A stretch of 64,000 bases of DNA, from NCBI GenBank assembly GCA_947044405.1, contig CAMRHE010000322.1, positions 1,116,001 through 1,180,000 on the forward strand, given 5' to 3'. A program made the translations under genes and the position numbers. The DNA is from Leptodactylus fallax. Its lineage: Eukaryota > Chordata > Amphibia > Anura > Leptodactylidae. Below, piece by piece: positions 12,381 to 24,825 of the stretch. Positions within the stretch are counted from its first letter, which is position 1, and every line of letters starts with the position of its first letter. Under the pieces are notes generated by a model, which searched no databases, was not told the DNA's origin, and saw nothing but the letters and a program-made list of their open reading frames with translations.

Positions 12381-13919
12381 TTAAAGTTTTCACTCTTTGT
12401 TTCATTGCAGCCACAGAAATGTAGATATTTTGCAAATGTATTAACAAAGAAAAACTGAAATATCACATGGTCATAACTATTCAGACCCTTTGCTCAGTAT
12501 TGAGTAGAATCACCCTTTTGAGCTAGTACAGCCATGAGTCTTCTTGGGAATGATGCAACAAGTTTTTCACATCTGGATTTGGGGATCCTCTGCCATTCTT
12601 CCTTGCAGATCCTCTCCAGTTCCGTCAGGTTGGATGGTGAATGTTGGTAGACAGCCATTTTCAGGTCTCTCCAGAGATGCTCAATTGGGTTGAGGTCAAG
12701 GCTCTAGCTGGGCCAGTAAAGAATGGTCACAGAGTTGTTCCGAAGCCACTCCTTTATTATTTTAGCTGTGTGCTTAGAGTCATTGTCTTGTTGGAAGGTG
12801 AATCTTCGGCCCAGTCTGAGGTCCAGAGCACTCTGGAAGAGGCTTTCTTCTAGGATATCTCTGTACTTGGCCGCATTCATCTTTCCTTCAATTGCAACCA
12901 GTCATCCTGTCCCTGCAGCTGAAAAAAAAAACCCTATAGCATGATGCTGCCACCACCATGTTTCACTGTTGGGATTGTATTGGGCAGGTGATGAGCAGTG
13001 CCTGGTTTTCTCCACACATACCGCTTAGAATTAACACCAAAAAGTTCAATCTTCGTCTCATCAGACCAGAGAATCTTATTTCTCATAGTCTGGGAGTCCT
13101 TCCTGTGTTTTTTGGCAAACTCTATGCAGGCTTTCATATGTCTTGCACTGAGGAGAGGCTTCCTTTGGGCCACTCTGCCATAAAGCCGCGACTGGTGGAG
13201 GGCTGCAGCAATAGTTGACTTTGTGGAACTTTCTCCCATCTCCCTACTGCATCTCTGGAGCTCAGCCACAGTGATCTTTGGGTTCTTCTTTACCTCTCTC
13301 ACCAAGGCTCTTCTCCCACGATTGCTCAGTTTGGCTGGATGGCCAGGTCTAGGAAGAGTTCTGGTCGTCCCAAACTTCTTCCATATAAGGATTATGGAGG
13401 CCTCTGTGCTCTTATGAACCTTGAGTGCTGCAGAAAATCTTTTGTAACCTTGGCCAGATCTGTGCCTTGCCACAATTCTGTATCTGAGCTCCTTGGACAG
13501 TTCCTTTGACCTCATGATTCTCATTTACTCTGACATGCACTGTGAGCTGTGAGGTCATATAAAGACATGTATGTGCGCCTTTCCTAATCAAGTCCAATCG
13601 GTTTAATTAAACACAGCTGGACTCCAATGAAGGATTAGAACCATCTCAAGGAGGATCAGAAGGAAATGGACATCATGTGAGTTAAATATGAGTGTCACAG
13701 CAAAGGGTCTGAATACTTATGACCATGTGATATTTCAGTTTTTTTCTTTTTTAATAAATTTGCAAAAATATCTACATTTCTGTTTTTTCTTCTGTCAAGA
13801 TGGGGTGCTGAGTGTACATTAATGAGAAATAAAATGAACATTTTTGCTTTTAGCAAATGGCTGCAATGAAACAAAGAATAAAAAATTTAAAGGGGTCTGA
13901 ATACTTTCTGTACCCACTG
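12380..13919 (-). mobile_element. Tc1-like transposon A, left end truncated
   Basis: The right terminus ends CCCACTG at 13919 followed by TA. The right inverted repeat matches the left side from about 12380 (TTTGTTTCATTGCAGCC), including an inner arm with GGGTCTGAATACTTATGACC. The outer 35 bp or so of the left repeat is missing and is replaced by the Gmr1 LTR fragment, so the left target TA is lost. At 13920-13921 the right TA lies inside piggyBac coding sequence, so this Tc1 inserted into a piggyBac copy. Confidence 0.85.
12494..13524 (-). pseudogene. Tc1 transposase A, frameshifted
   Basis: DDE transposase that would bind the inverted repeats and cut and paste the element at TA. The first 196 codons are open (13524 to 12937): paired-like helix-turn-helix with YKRFSAALKVHKSTEASII, then LYGRVAQRKPLLS, then the first catalytic aspartate in SDETKIELFG and VKHGGGSIML. 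The Trp codon of the usual MLWGCF is TAG, and a run of A adjacent to it (12920-12929) shifts the frame. The second aspartate (QQDNDSKHTA, near 12785) and the glutamate (NPIEHLW, near 12680) remain readable in other frames. The stop is at 12494-12496. It is inactive. Confidence 0.88.
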
Positions 13920-13921
13920 TA

Positions 13922-14490
13922 TATACAGGTACATGATATCTGTGGTCAAGTATGGGGTACATCAAATCCCATACTATCCTCCCATACTATTCCCAGGACA
14001 GGGGAACACTCTGGGGGCTCTATAGATGAATCTTTCCCCTCATATGTGCAGAACTTGCAAGTGTAACCAGATACCCCTTCACTGACTTCATTTAACTTCA
14101 CGCCATACCTAGACCTCTTGTTAGGCTGATATTGGTGGAAATGAAGCCTGCCCTTAAAGTGTACCAGGGATTTCTCTCCTGAAATGCATTTTTGTGAGGT
14201 GTATGCTTCTGTAATGAGCAACTTTTGAAGAGCCTATTTCAGGGTGGACACTCATCATTATTATTATAATTAAGACATTTTTATAGAGCTTTAAATTGTG
14301 CTCTTGGTATGGTGAGTATAGTGGTCGGTATAGTGGGGACTGATACAGTCATTGCTCCAATAAGAGCGTCTAGTGGGCTTTTTTGTAAGGCCCATATTTA
14401 GTAGAAGACCCCAAAACTTGCGCATTTCCAGCATCATTAGTAGGCTCCATTCGTGGGTCCTGGTATAATTGCTGTTAGGATTGGCCACAA
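13922..14490 (-). pseudogene. piggyBac transposase fragment (N-terminal and central part)
   Basis: Minus-strand reading gives EMRKFWGLLLNMGLTKKPT and YWSNDCISPHYTDHYT (14490-14291). After a broken stretch it continues with GEKSLVHFKGRLHFHQY, KRSRYGVKLNEVSEGVSGYT, and near the Tc1 border IVWDLMYPILDHRYHVPVY in a shifted frame. These match the DDE_Tnp_1_7 domain of piggyBac transposases in order. The first catalytic Asp (usually S-V-D-E-S) appears as G-E-K-S, so that residue is lost. The fragment is truncated where Tc1 transposon A inserted at TA. No TTAA-flanked ends were found. Confidence 0.72.
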
Positions 14491-16097
14491 TAAATTTCTC
14501 TGCTTAGAGGTTTGTTTGTGCCACCATTAGAGCAATTAAATCATCAGAAAAAAAGGATTTTAAGAAAAACAATCTCTGTGTAACCCATAGTATCTACATT
14601 GGTGCCTGGGGTTTAATTAATCAAACCAACAAAGTAATTTATAATTGATTAATGCTTGGTTAATTTATTAATTAATTAGTCATTAATTAATTAACACCAA
14701 AGGGGCAGTCTGTGTTGAATTAACAGTGCAATTTATTAGTTATTAATGTGTAATTAATAAATAAATTAATGTAATAAATCAATTGATTAATTAGTTTATT
14801 TATTAATTGATTGATTAACACAAAAGTGACTGTGGAACACTGTGTCATTGATCCAGTAGACAGATCAGTGACACAAAACAGAAAGCAGCTCTTGCAGGCA
14901 TATAGAGAGGTGCAGGGAGCTGGGTTCCACTGTTGGGGCACTGGTAAGGACTGTTGTCCCTGGGAAACAGTAGATGGGGCACTGGAAGGCAGAAAGACAA
15001 AAGGATCAGCACAGGGAAATGATGAGCAGAATAGGTAAATGCTGGTATACAGGAGGATGCCAATCAGTGACAGGAGAGCGGTGACTGGCAGTTAAAATGT
15101 ACTGCTGGGGCACGGGGAGAGTTTATGGGGCACTGAGAGGCAAAAGGGGACAGAAGGTTTTAGCAATCGACACTGGGGAACGGCAATATGAATCAGAAGG
15201 AGACCGATTGGTGACAGGAGGGGGGTGAGCAAGTCCCCCAAACAGGCGATTTTTTTGTTAAAAAAAAAAAACATTTTCCAATATATCATGTGGATATAAC
15301 ACTAAATTCAGGCTACGTGGAGCATTTTTAAAGGGAGTCTACCACCATACCCCAACATATTCAACAGTCACCACCATGTTACAGAACACATTACAGTGTC
15401 TTATGTATGTCACTTTTGAAGAGAAAAAGGTTAGAAGCCTTATGCAAATAAGTCAGTTGGTGCACTGCTCTTGGCACTCAGACCCCTATAATTTCTTGTA
15501 GGCACCACCCCATGCAGTGAGAGTTGATTGTCCCACTGCTATGACATTACCTATTCTACATGAGAAGCAAGAGCAGTGCCATGCAAACTGAAGGCCCACA
15601 CCCAGTGCACCAACTACCTCATTTGCAAAAGACTTTAAAGTTGTCTGTTTCCAAATTTTCAAAAGTGATATACATGAGAGGCTGTCCCCAAAAAATTTCA
15701 TACAGCTTAGGGGCCTTGGTGTGATTCATCTCTCACCTTATACTCTGACTCTTCATATAGAACGGCCCTACATTCATTAGTGATCTGGATATAGCGGACA
15801 GGGGGAGTCTCCATAACCTCTATAATTGACATTGTATTTACACCTTGATGTGATTGATTGCATACACAGCTCACTTTTGTTTAGTGCATGTTATATAATA
15901 TGACTGTGATACCTATACATCAATAATGCATTCTTGTTCTTTATCATTTTTCATGTAGCTAGGACACTTATCAGGTACCCCGCTATGGACACTGACTCAT
16001 GAGGCTACTATGGACTTGCGACAGTGTCGATTTATGTTACCTTATTGTTTCTCTATTGATGTGTATTATACTTTGTGTTGTATATCATGTATATATG
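14491..16097. other. No recognised gene; TTAATTAA-rich patch
   Basis: 14610-14830 is rich in TAATTAAT words. 14930-15240 contains two imperfect copies of a segment with GCCAATCAGTGACAGGAG and GATTGGTGACAGGAG. No transposon ends or coding motifs are visible in the remainder. Confidence 0.4.
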
Positions 16098-16941
16098 TTA
16101 CCGTTAAAGTGCAGAAATCAGTTAGTCTGCAGATTAGCTAGGTAATGTGCACATTAACTAGGGCGATCCGTTTAAGTGCGGAAAACTGGTTTCATTTCTG
16201 ACATTACCTAGGTAATCTGCACATTACCTAGATAATGTGCACATTACCTACTAGGCACTCGTTAAAGTGCAGGTAACGACATGTTTCCTGGAACAACAGC
16301 AACGTTGCTGTAGGCTTAAGTGAATGTAATGTTCACTTAAGCCTACAGCAACGTTGCTGTGAATCCGACCTAAACGTTGGCAAAAAAAAAAAAAAAAGGA
16401 TTGGGACAGGATAGAGAAAGGTTGAAGACGGTTTGCATCAAAATCCATTCACTTGAATGGGTTTTGAAAGCAATGGGCGGGTGTGCTCTTATACCCTCTG
16501 CGCCGCAAAAATCCGTTTTTTTTTCGTCGGAAACAAAGTCCTTCATGTCCGAAAAAACCCGGTTTCGTGGCGCAAAGGGTGTAAACGCACACCCGCCCAT
16601 TGCTTTCAAAACCCATTCAAGTTGAATAGGTTTTGATGAAAACCTTCTTAGCTATGCTACGCACTGGCAGCCGACGGCAATTGTGACACATAAAAAACAA
16701 CCGGTGATGACAAGACGCTGGCGAAAGAAGACTTAACAGTGGAGGGAGAGGGGGACGGAGTAGGGATATGACATGAGAGAAACATACTTCTGAACTTTAA
16801 CGATCTGCAAGCCGTGAATGTGCACATTACCTAGGTAAAGTGCGGAAAACGCCTGATTCCGCACTTTAACGGAGCAAATCAGTTAATCTGCACATTTCCT
16901 AGGTAGTGTGCACATTCACGGCTTTCGCACTTTAGCGGTAA
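16098..16941. mobile_element. Foldback DNA transposon-like element with iterated GTGCACATTACCTAGG motifs
   Basis: The termini TTACCGTTAAAGTGC and, inverted, GCACTTTAGCGGTAA bound an 844-bp unit. Next to both ends the motif GTGCACATTACCTAGG and close variants occur several times (16157-16250 and 16820-16915). The middle holds an exact palindrome with 29-bp arms and a 7-bp loop (near 16290-16358), followed by inverted arms around AAAACCCATTCAAGT (16437-16640). No ORF of interest. A target duplication is not certain, so the superfamily is unassigned. Confidence 0.65.
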
Positions 16942-17865
16942 AATATACATTTGAAAACTTTATTTATATATTCTTCAATAAAACTGGTAGTGGATGAATA
17001 TGTTTGGGGAAGGTGGTAGATTCCTATTGATGTTAGAAAGCATATAAAATTGTTATAAATTTTTATTTATAACATTTTGAGAAATGTCTGATGTTTTGAT
17101 TGCTTTTTATTCCAATTTTTTGGGAAACAAAACAGTGTTAAAACATGCCTAATTTATTTGTATTTCACTTCTTTATTTCTATATCTGATCTAAGGAAAAG
17201 GTGGTGATTTGAACTTTTTATTTCATTCATTTATTTATCTATTTAACTTTTTAAAAAACTTTTAAAGGTTTTTAATCCCAGGGGGTCTGATCGCTAGTAC
17301 AATACAGTGCAATGTATAATAATGCATTGTGGTGTCTGTAAAATCCATTGAATTCTATTACAGGCTGCCTAGTGCTGCCTGTAATAGAACTATGCTGAAG
17401 AAAGGCCTGTGATCTTTCAATAGGCTCACCACCGCTGTCACAGATCGCCACCAGATCACAGGCATTACTGCTATATAATACAGCAGGAATGTTTAAAGTG
17501 AGTTAAAATCTACTCCTGGTGTTGGCTTCAAGAACTGCATCTGAAAACCTGAAAGTGTAGACACACCCTGTGAACTGACTAGTCACTCATCCCTTGATAG
17601 GTGCAATTGACGATCAAATAATAAAAAATATTATACACTTGACCAGTACATAGTGTGTCGCCATCCTAATGCACAGTACAATGAAGGTGTCAGGAAAGTT
17701 GTCCTCAATATTTGTACAATCAAAAGGTAGAACTTAGACAGCATTGCTCAATCTGTTATAGTCAATTGATATGGCTTAAGGTGCGATTTTTAACTAAGGA
17801 ACACACAAATTTAAAAAGTGAAAAAAAACTAAAATAAAACATGATGGATTGATTTTCATTGTGGA
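16942..17865. other. No recognised gene
   Basis: 17260-17480 resembles a genomic repeat with a short inverted pair around CCATTGAATTCTATTACAGG and CCTGTAATAGAAC. Nothing else can be assigned. Confidence 0.35.
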
Positions 17866-18525
17866 TAGAGATGAGTGAATTTCTCAAAAATTCGATTCGG
17901 CAGCTTCGCCAAATTTCCCAAAATAATTAGATTCGATCCGCGGCGGATCACGTTAAAAAAACAGCTATTTTCCTGGCTGCATAGAGCCTGGGGATATGCA
18001 TTTTAAACTAAGGACATGTTGGAATAGCTTTTAGAAAGGCTATTCTACGCCTAGCTTTGCCGTTGCATCACTCCCCCTGTGATGTCCTGGACCTCCTAGC
18101 TTGTGTAGGAAAAGAATAAAGATGGCCACTGTGCATGTGCAGAGCCGCTCGTGTAGGACTAGAAAAAAGATGGCCACTGGACATGCGCAGAGCCGCTCGT
18201 GTAGAAATAGAAAAAATATGGCAGCCAGACCACGGCGTATGCGCATGGCCGGCGACCATCTTTTTTCTATTCCTACACAAGCGGCTCTGCGCATGCCTGG
18301 CGGCCATCTTTATTTTTTTCCTACATGAGCTAGGAGGACCAGGATATCGCAGGGGGTGTGATGCAAAGGTAGAAAAGCCTTTCTAAAGGCTATTCCGACG
18401 TGTCTTTAGTTTAAAATGCGATTCGATACCACGAACCATGAGGAAATCTGGATTCAATGCGAATCGAAGATTTCCTGAAATTCGGATCGAATTCCACTTC
18501 GTCAGCTTTGATTTGCTCATCTCTA
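17866..18525. mobile_element. GAGATGAG-type MITE with nested foldback
   Basis: The ends TAGAGATGAG and CTCATCTCTA are inverted over the whole 660-bp unit, and sub-terminal arms match (ATTCGATTCGGCAGC against GAATTCCACTTCGTCAGC-type sequence). The centre is a second foldback: a CATGCGCAGAGCCGC block is repeated at 18120-18200 and inverted at 18265-18300. No coding capacity. A second element with related ends is at 39822-41092. Confidence 0.7.
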
Positions 18526-19101
18526 ATTGTGGACAATGGATTATGATAAATGTTTGGAGAACATCAGAATTGTAAGACACTGGTTTATGTACTTGCTTTA
18601 TTTTTTATTTTCTATTCTATATCACCAGATCACCTGTGAAGTCATTTAAGAGCACAGTCACAGACATTCAGTGTTTTTAGTCTAACTAACAATGGAACTA
18701 CCATGAACCCAGAGCAATCTCAAGACATCTCTTACAGAATCTTTAAATCTATCAAAGTGTATTCTTCCTTTTATACTTCTGCTCTTTCATTGGCTCCTCT
18801 TCTTCTATAACAGTAAATCACTTCTATACAGAAATAAGCATTATTGTATTTTCAGGCATCCCAATGTTCCTCAGAAATCATATATATTCTATGAAGCCAT
18901 TTCTACAAATAGGTGTTATTGTGCAGTTATAAGAAAAAGTTGCTGCTAGGTATCTTACTGTGTTTTCTGAATAGGCACTATTATAGCCACAAAATGACTG
19001 ATTTGTATATCCAGGCAAAAAATTATAATTTCTAGTTTCTCCAAATAAGTGTCAAAAATAGGAAACTAAATAATAAAGAATTGTTTATTAAAGGTTTACT
19101 T
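18526..19101. other. No recognised feature
   Basis: AT-rich sequence without motifs or repeat ends that I can identify. Confidence 0.4.
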
Positions 19102-19330
19102 TAAAGGGGTTGTCCAGCTCCAAAATGATTTTTCATACTGATGACCTATCCACAGGATAGGTCAATAGTATGTGATCTGTGGGGGCACTATATGAAGCCT
19201 CTAGGCAGCAGTTACAGCAGTGGATGGGGCACACATGCAGGCTCTTCTATTAAAGTAAACGTGTCGGACTCCACAGATCACAAACTGATGTCATGTGGAT
19301 AGGTCATTAGTATGAAATCTGTTTAACTTC
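19102..19330. mobile_element. TTAAAGGGG-type MITE, right end missing
   Basis: Starts TTTAAAGGGGTTGTCCAG and shows internal inverted arms: GATGACCTATCCACAGGATA near the left and GTGGATAGGTCATTAGTATG near the right, with CACAGATCACA mirrored by TGTGATCTGTG. The expected right terminus CCCCTTTAA is not present, so the copy is truncated or diverged. Confidence 0.6.
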
Positions 19331-20524
19331 CTCCAAAATCATATTATCTGGAGTGTGGGATTCTGAGATCTACTGTATGGCAATTTTTGCCCTTACTAGA
19401 GAATCATCTTATTGAATTCTTGGTGCTTCCTTTGGCGAGAGTCTTAGTGTACATTCACACAGAGGAATTTAGAGAGGTTTGACCAGGTCTTCCACCTCAA
19501 ATTCCTCTCCAAAAACCTGTCTAATGTAATCCGCCATGGGTTTGTATGCTTACTAACCTCATATACAATTGAGCTTTAGTTTCTCACTGTGGTTTTTTAC
19601 TGGGAATCAGCATTGGAAAATGTGACAAGATCGAGCAGGGTGCTGCCTCCCATTAAATATAATGAAAGGCAGATTCCAGGTGAAAATTAGAGCTGATTTT
19701 GAGGTGGAATCCTTATAGGCCCCATAATTGTTAGAGAATCCCATTAAAACTCCTGCAGATTGTTCTTCACGGTACTTCATTATTCACCATCTGACCATCA
19801 AACTAGTATTTATGCATTTTATTCAGTTGTAACCAAAGTTTAATGAAAAGAATGTATACAGTATGTATCTCCACTGATACTATAATTCTTAAATAATATT
19901 GGTTGATAGAACACACTAGGGAAAGGAAAAGAAGGGATAAGAGTAGGTATAGATAGAATGGCAAGAATAAAATGTAACTTTTATTATTCAATTAAAACTC
20001 CAAAAGATTTTTAGTGTATGATATACAAATATAGCCCAAGGTAGAGAAAGTATATACATTCATCAGACAGGTGGTGAGAAAGTAACCTAATATAAGCTTC
20101 TCTTCTGTCTAGGGTATTGGATGGCAGATAAAGCAACATCCCAGTGTTATACAGTTGTATAAGGCTGTATGTTATTAAATTGTGGTCAGTACATCGCTAA
20201 GATGGCACAATAAACAACCCTATAGCCACCAAAACTGATAGAAATGCATACTTTTATTATGTGTCCATGCAAGTGATCTATGTAAAGGCACTCACTGGGG
20301 TGGGTCAGGTTGAGACATATTTACAGACTTGCCAATCAGCCCAGGAAATCCCCTTGTCACCCCTCCAATTCGCACCAGTATTGGGCAGCCAGAGTGCAGT
20401 AAGTGCAGACGAGGACAAAACCAGGTAAGGTAAGTAGTGAGAACCACTCAGTGCCAAGTGAGAAGATTACTCAGATCGCAGATACATAAAAGTATGTATG
20501 GCAGTAAGATGGTAGGATCGCTGC
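19331..20524. other. No recognised feature
   Basis: No coding motif or defined repeat boundary. Scattered short open frames only. Confidence 0.35.
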
Positions 20525-21795
20525 CATTTGCATATATATGTGCTGACACAGGATTGTGAAAAGGCCATGGCAGCAGGTAAAATGTCCACTGCCGCAATCC
20601 AACTCTATCTACCTATAACCACCCAACACGCGTTTCACCAACTGAGTTGGCTTCTTCTAGGAGAAGAGACGACCAGACATGATGACCTTTTATACTATGT
20701 ACTTAAAGGGGTTTTCCCATCTTCCTGTCTCAGCAGTTTTCCTGTGGTTTCTTCTTCTCCTCACTTCCTACAGTCTTCAGCAAGCTGGGGGGAGGCGGCT
20801 TTGACTGTTTGATAGAACACTATGAAGTATCACAATATAGACTTTGCTTTTACCATGAGAGAATATTTATTACGATTACTAGAAATATCATAGAAATAAT
20901 CAAATAATATGGACAGTAAATATATATTACATTACACAGGTAGAACACAGGTGTTTACATAGAGAGATAACAGACATGGCTCCTGGAGCCTTTATCAGCA
21001 AACTGCAATTAGCTGAACTGATTGTCCTGCAGACAGAACTGTAGATAACAGTGAGAGCACTCTGCCCCCCAAGAGAGCAGTGACTCATGTCCTGCTTATC
21101 AAGCAGTGCTTTATGAAAATGATGTGTAAACAATGGGAGGATTAATTTCACATAGCAGGCAAACAAAGCAGCATTGCTAAAGCAATGTATTTAGGAAAAC
21201 TCTTCAATTTACTTAATCTGGTGGTATAGATAGAATACTTGAGATGGGAATACCCCTTTAACTGACAGTTATATCAGGCAATCATACGAAAGGAGAGAGT
21301 TAACTGATTTGCCCTCTGTCCATTGCATTAAAAAGAATAAGAATTTTGTAAGGACGGCTGTAAACTGCGGCTTCATTGATCTGCCCTTTGGCAGATCTGC
21401 CCTATTGATAGTTATACAATATTACAGGTACAGGTTACACTTGTATGTAGCAATTTATACCCTGTTGGGATAGAGATTATGCTTTCTTATTAAATATTTC
21501 CAATTATTCATGAGACACACAGTTTTTATATTTACATATCGCAGCTGGTGGTTGTGCTTAGAGGACATTGTATTCATAATGCCACTGTGATACCATTTTG
21601 CTGTTTTTTGTGTATTTCCCATGTCAAATGAGAATAACATGACACTGGCTGAGCCGATTTAGTTGGTGAAACATGCATTGGGTGGTTATAGGAAGATAGG
21701 GGTAGATTAATTGAAGGATAGACAGATCCACTGCCCACACAATTGCATTAGTGTCCATTGCTTGTTCCTGTGTCAGCGCATATACTTTGTAATTT
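20525..21795. mobile_element. Foldback element with arms of about 160 bp
   Basis: The left arm (about 20525-20690: GCTGACACAGGATTG, then ATAACCACCCAACACGCG and TTTCACCAACT) is mirrored by the right arm (about 21640-21795: AGTTGGTGAAACATGC, GGGTGGTTATAGGA, CCTGTGTCAGCGCATAT). The loop contains the TTAA-flanked MITE at 20703-21261. The outer ends are approximate. Confidence 0.6.
20703..21261. mobile_element. TTAA-flanked MITE
   Basis: Begins TTAAAGGGGTTTTCCCATCT and ends GATGGGAATACCCCTTTAA, so it has an inverted terminal repeat of about 20 bp bounded by TTAA on both sides. TTAA target sites are typical of piggyBac and Kolobok-type elements. No transposase inside. Confidence 0.7.
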
Positions 21796-22839
21796 CCCTA
21801 GAGTATGTTTCTTATGTGTAGTATTGACTATTGGTACGCCTTAGATTACAAGAGATTACTTTACATTCTACTTACATTATGTTCTGCTAAGCAACGTATA
21901 TAATATTCTGCAATATTACACGCTACTATTCTCATAATAAAGAGTAGAGTAAAGCAGGCCATGCACATTAGATTTTTGACAACCATGAAATCTGCCATTT
22001 TAGATGACAATCATCCATGAATATCTCTGAAATTCATCTAATGTGTATGTCCACCTCAATATATTCCTGTTCTTTTAGAATGCAACTATCACCACCCCAT
22101 TATACAATGCAAGACAATATTACATTTCTCATCATTACTGGTTTATTTCATATTGAACCATAGATTTATAATTCCCCCTGCGGCCTTTCACAGCCCATCC
22201 CTCATACTATCAATAGCTGACTATTTAATAGATTACTATCATTAGAAACAGCAAAAGTCCTGAGTCATTCCAGGATTCAGTCTGCTAAGAAAATCATACT
22301 AAATAGTAGCCAAGGCCTTGGAAAATGTCTGATAGGGCACTGCATGAATGTCGTGACCATATGGTTAACTTCACCAAACATTGATGTATCACAAGTCATC
22401 ATAAATATGCAGACTGAAAAAGTCGCAGAGAGAGATGCAATATCTCAATTTATTTTCCGTCAGCTCAATTAAAAGTGTCACTATTTGATGTGAAAGCTTT
22501 GCTATTCATCGCTTCCAAAACGCAATGTTCCAGGAAGAAAGTCCTTGACATATCATCATATCTGCAATACTCTGAGCTGAATAACATCCACTTGCATTAA
22601 AATAGCATAGAATAATTATTACACTTGATTTCATTGAAATCATATTAGAACTGTGGCATCTTCTGTTATAAAGTATCCATAAAAAAAGTAAACCTAAAGG
22701 GAATGTGTTGCCAGGAAATGTCCTATTTTTTTAAACTAAGTATTTTATTTTAAAACTTTTGAGAACTTTAACTCATCAAAATCTGTGTTACAAGATTTAC
22801 AAAAATACATCCATCCATCAAAAGGGAAGTAACAAACTC
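21796..22839. other. No recognised feature
   Basis: No transposon ends or protein motifs visible. Confidence 0.35.
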
Positions 22840-23510
22840 AGTGATGCAGCCAAAACCAGGGCCAGCACCAGGCAGACCCGGGCAGTTGCAGGGGCCCAGA
22901 GGGCCCCAGTCATTCACTTGGTTTCAGCAATGAGCGCTTCCATCAATAAAGTTGGAAGTGCTCATTCCACTTACAGAGCTATATGTGTGCTATATGGGGA
23001 CATAAGGGGCCATTATATGGGGAATAAAGAGGAACTTTATTATATAGGTGCATCAGAGACCATTATATGGAGAATAAAGGGGCACTGTATTGTATGGGGG
23101 CATAAGGAACTATAATATGGTAGAATAAAGAGATATTGTATGGGGGCAATAGGGGATCATTGTATGGGGGTATTGTACTGTATGGTGACATGATATGAGA
23201 GCATTAGATGACATTGTATTGTATGTGGACATAAAGGGCTAATATATGGAGGAATAACAGGTTACTGTATGGGGCTATAAGGGGGTCATTGTACTGTATA
23301 GAGCATAAAGGTGCAATTATATGGAGGTATAAAGGGGCATTTTACGGTATTGGGGCATAACGGACCATTAGATGGGGGCATAAGGGGGCCATTGTACTGT
23401 ATGGACATTAAATGGGGGTGTAAAGAGACCATTGTACTATGGGGGGCATAAGGGACCATTGTACTGTATAGGCACATAAGGAGGACATTATGTGTGTGGG
23501 GCACATCAAT
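22840..23510. repeat. Degenerate GGGGCATAAGG/CATTGTACTGTATGG tandem region
   Basis: From about 22975 the words ATATGGGGACATAAGG, CATTATATGG and CATTGTACTGTATGG recur at irregular spacing (roughly 30-45 bp) until 23510. It reads as an old, diverged minisatellite. Confidence 0.6.
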
Positions 23511-23879
23511 AGCTGCAAATTTCCCCCACGGTTTTTAATCTTTGCCTTTTAGAGGGAATCACTCCCACCACATTAGTTGTGCCACAAAGGAGCAGACACC
23601 AAGTGAATAAGGCTATGCACCTCCACTCAGTAATGGCATAACCACCAAATAAAGAAGAAACAGCTCAACTCTCCACAAGCAAATGCTGTAAGTCCATGGA
23701 TACTGGTACATATGGGAGAGCCCCTGGGGGATCAAGTATCAGAACATCAAGACCTCATACCCTGATTCCACTATGGAAACATTTATGGTCAATTTAGAAA
23801 TTTCTCTGCCGCATCTTAATATTCCATCAGGGATTGCCCTAAGTCCTGCTCCCATCTAAGCATCTACAGATATGTCTGT
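23511..23879. other. No recognised feature
   Basis: Nothing identifiable between the degenerate tandem region and the LTR copy. Confidence 0.35.
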
Positions 23880-24825
23880 CTCCATACTAGGCCATTGCAT
23901 AAATCCAGAGATCCTGATAGGACTGGGGAGAACACAGGCAGCTGTGTTCCATTTACACACTGTGAAAGATCCTCAATGCGCCAACACCGCATTGGCCCAC
24001 ACCTGAGACTTCTTTCATAAAAACCACACTCACCGCCAGTGAGTGCTGGGTTCACAAGATAAATACAAGACAAGCTTTCTAAATTTTATATATTTATTAA
24101 CCCCTAAATGGGTCGGTATTAACATCTAACACATGCAGTTCAGAACAGATATGTAGATATATACAAGCATTAAAAGTTGCTAGTTACAAGATACAGTACA
24201 ATAAAATAAAAGGGAATAAAAGTGAAATAATTACTTTACCACACATCTCCTTGATGTGGCTCTATAATCCAACCCTCACACATGGCATGTGGGGCTCACC
24301 AGTGGAGGCAGCATCAACACAGCATTCCAGCCTGCATGCTCCTCACAGTATATCCCAATAGTCTCTCAGTCTCTTGTAGTTTCATCACAGTATTCTCTCA
24401 GTGGTAGTCTCAGCCCAATCTCCTCCCCACTGACCTCTTACCTCATCTTTTATACCCTTGATTACACCACCCAGAATGAGGTCACCGGCGACGGCAAGTC
24501 TGATTGATTAATGCATTCAAGTCAAGATTCTTTGTAAGGAGATGGGACTAAGTGAAATGATACAATGTTATCAACCATGTCTGATCTAACAGCCCAGGCT
24601 GAACAATGCATGTTTATTTGATCACCCAGGGCTATGTAGGAACTCAATAGAGCTATTCTGGGATGGATGCAAAGCCCTATTGTTACAAGGTTGCGCTACT
24701 GACAACATACATCTAGGATTATAGCTGCGCACATTATGAGTAAATGGAGCTAAGAGGGAGATACGATACCCAGAGATCAAAATACAGCTTTGAGTTATAG
24801 CCATATTTAAGTGGAATCATCACAC
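23880..24825 (-). mobile_element. Second Gmr1-like LTR copy
   Basis: It aligns with 5185-5300 through CACACCTGAGA, an imperfect CACTCACCGCCAGTGAGTG block, and TAAATTTTATATATTTATTA, all in the same order and strand. No gag adjoins it, so it is probably a solo LTR. The upper end is set by the shared ATCATCACA at 24817-24825. The lower end is approximate. Confidence 0.6.

Noticed and set aside
18040..18386. Overlapping frames with repeated RAALRM/CRNRKK-like peptides
   Set aside because: They are translations of the foldback repeats in the GAGATGAG MITE on both strands.
22759..23115. 118-codon plus-strand frame
   Set aside because: It runs into degenerate tandem repeats (translated as YMGNKE/GHYI-like repeats) and shows no conserved motif.
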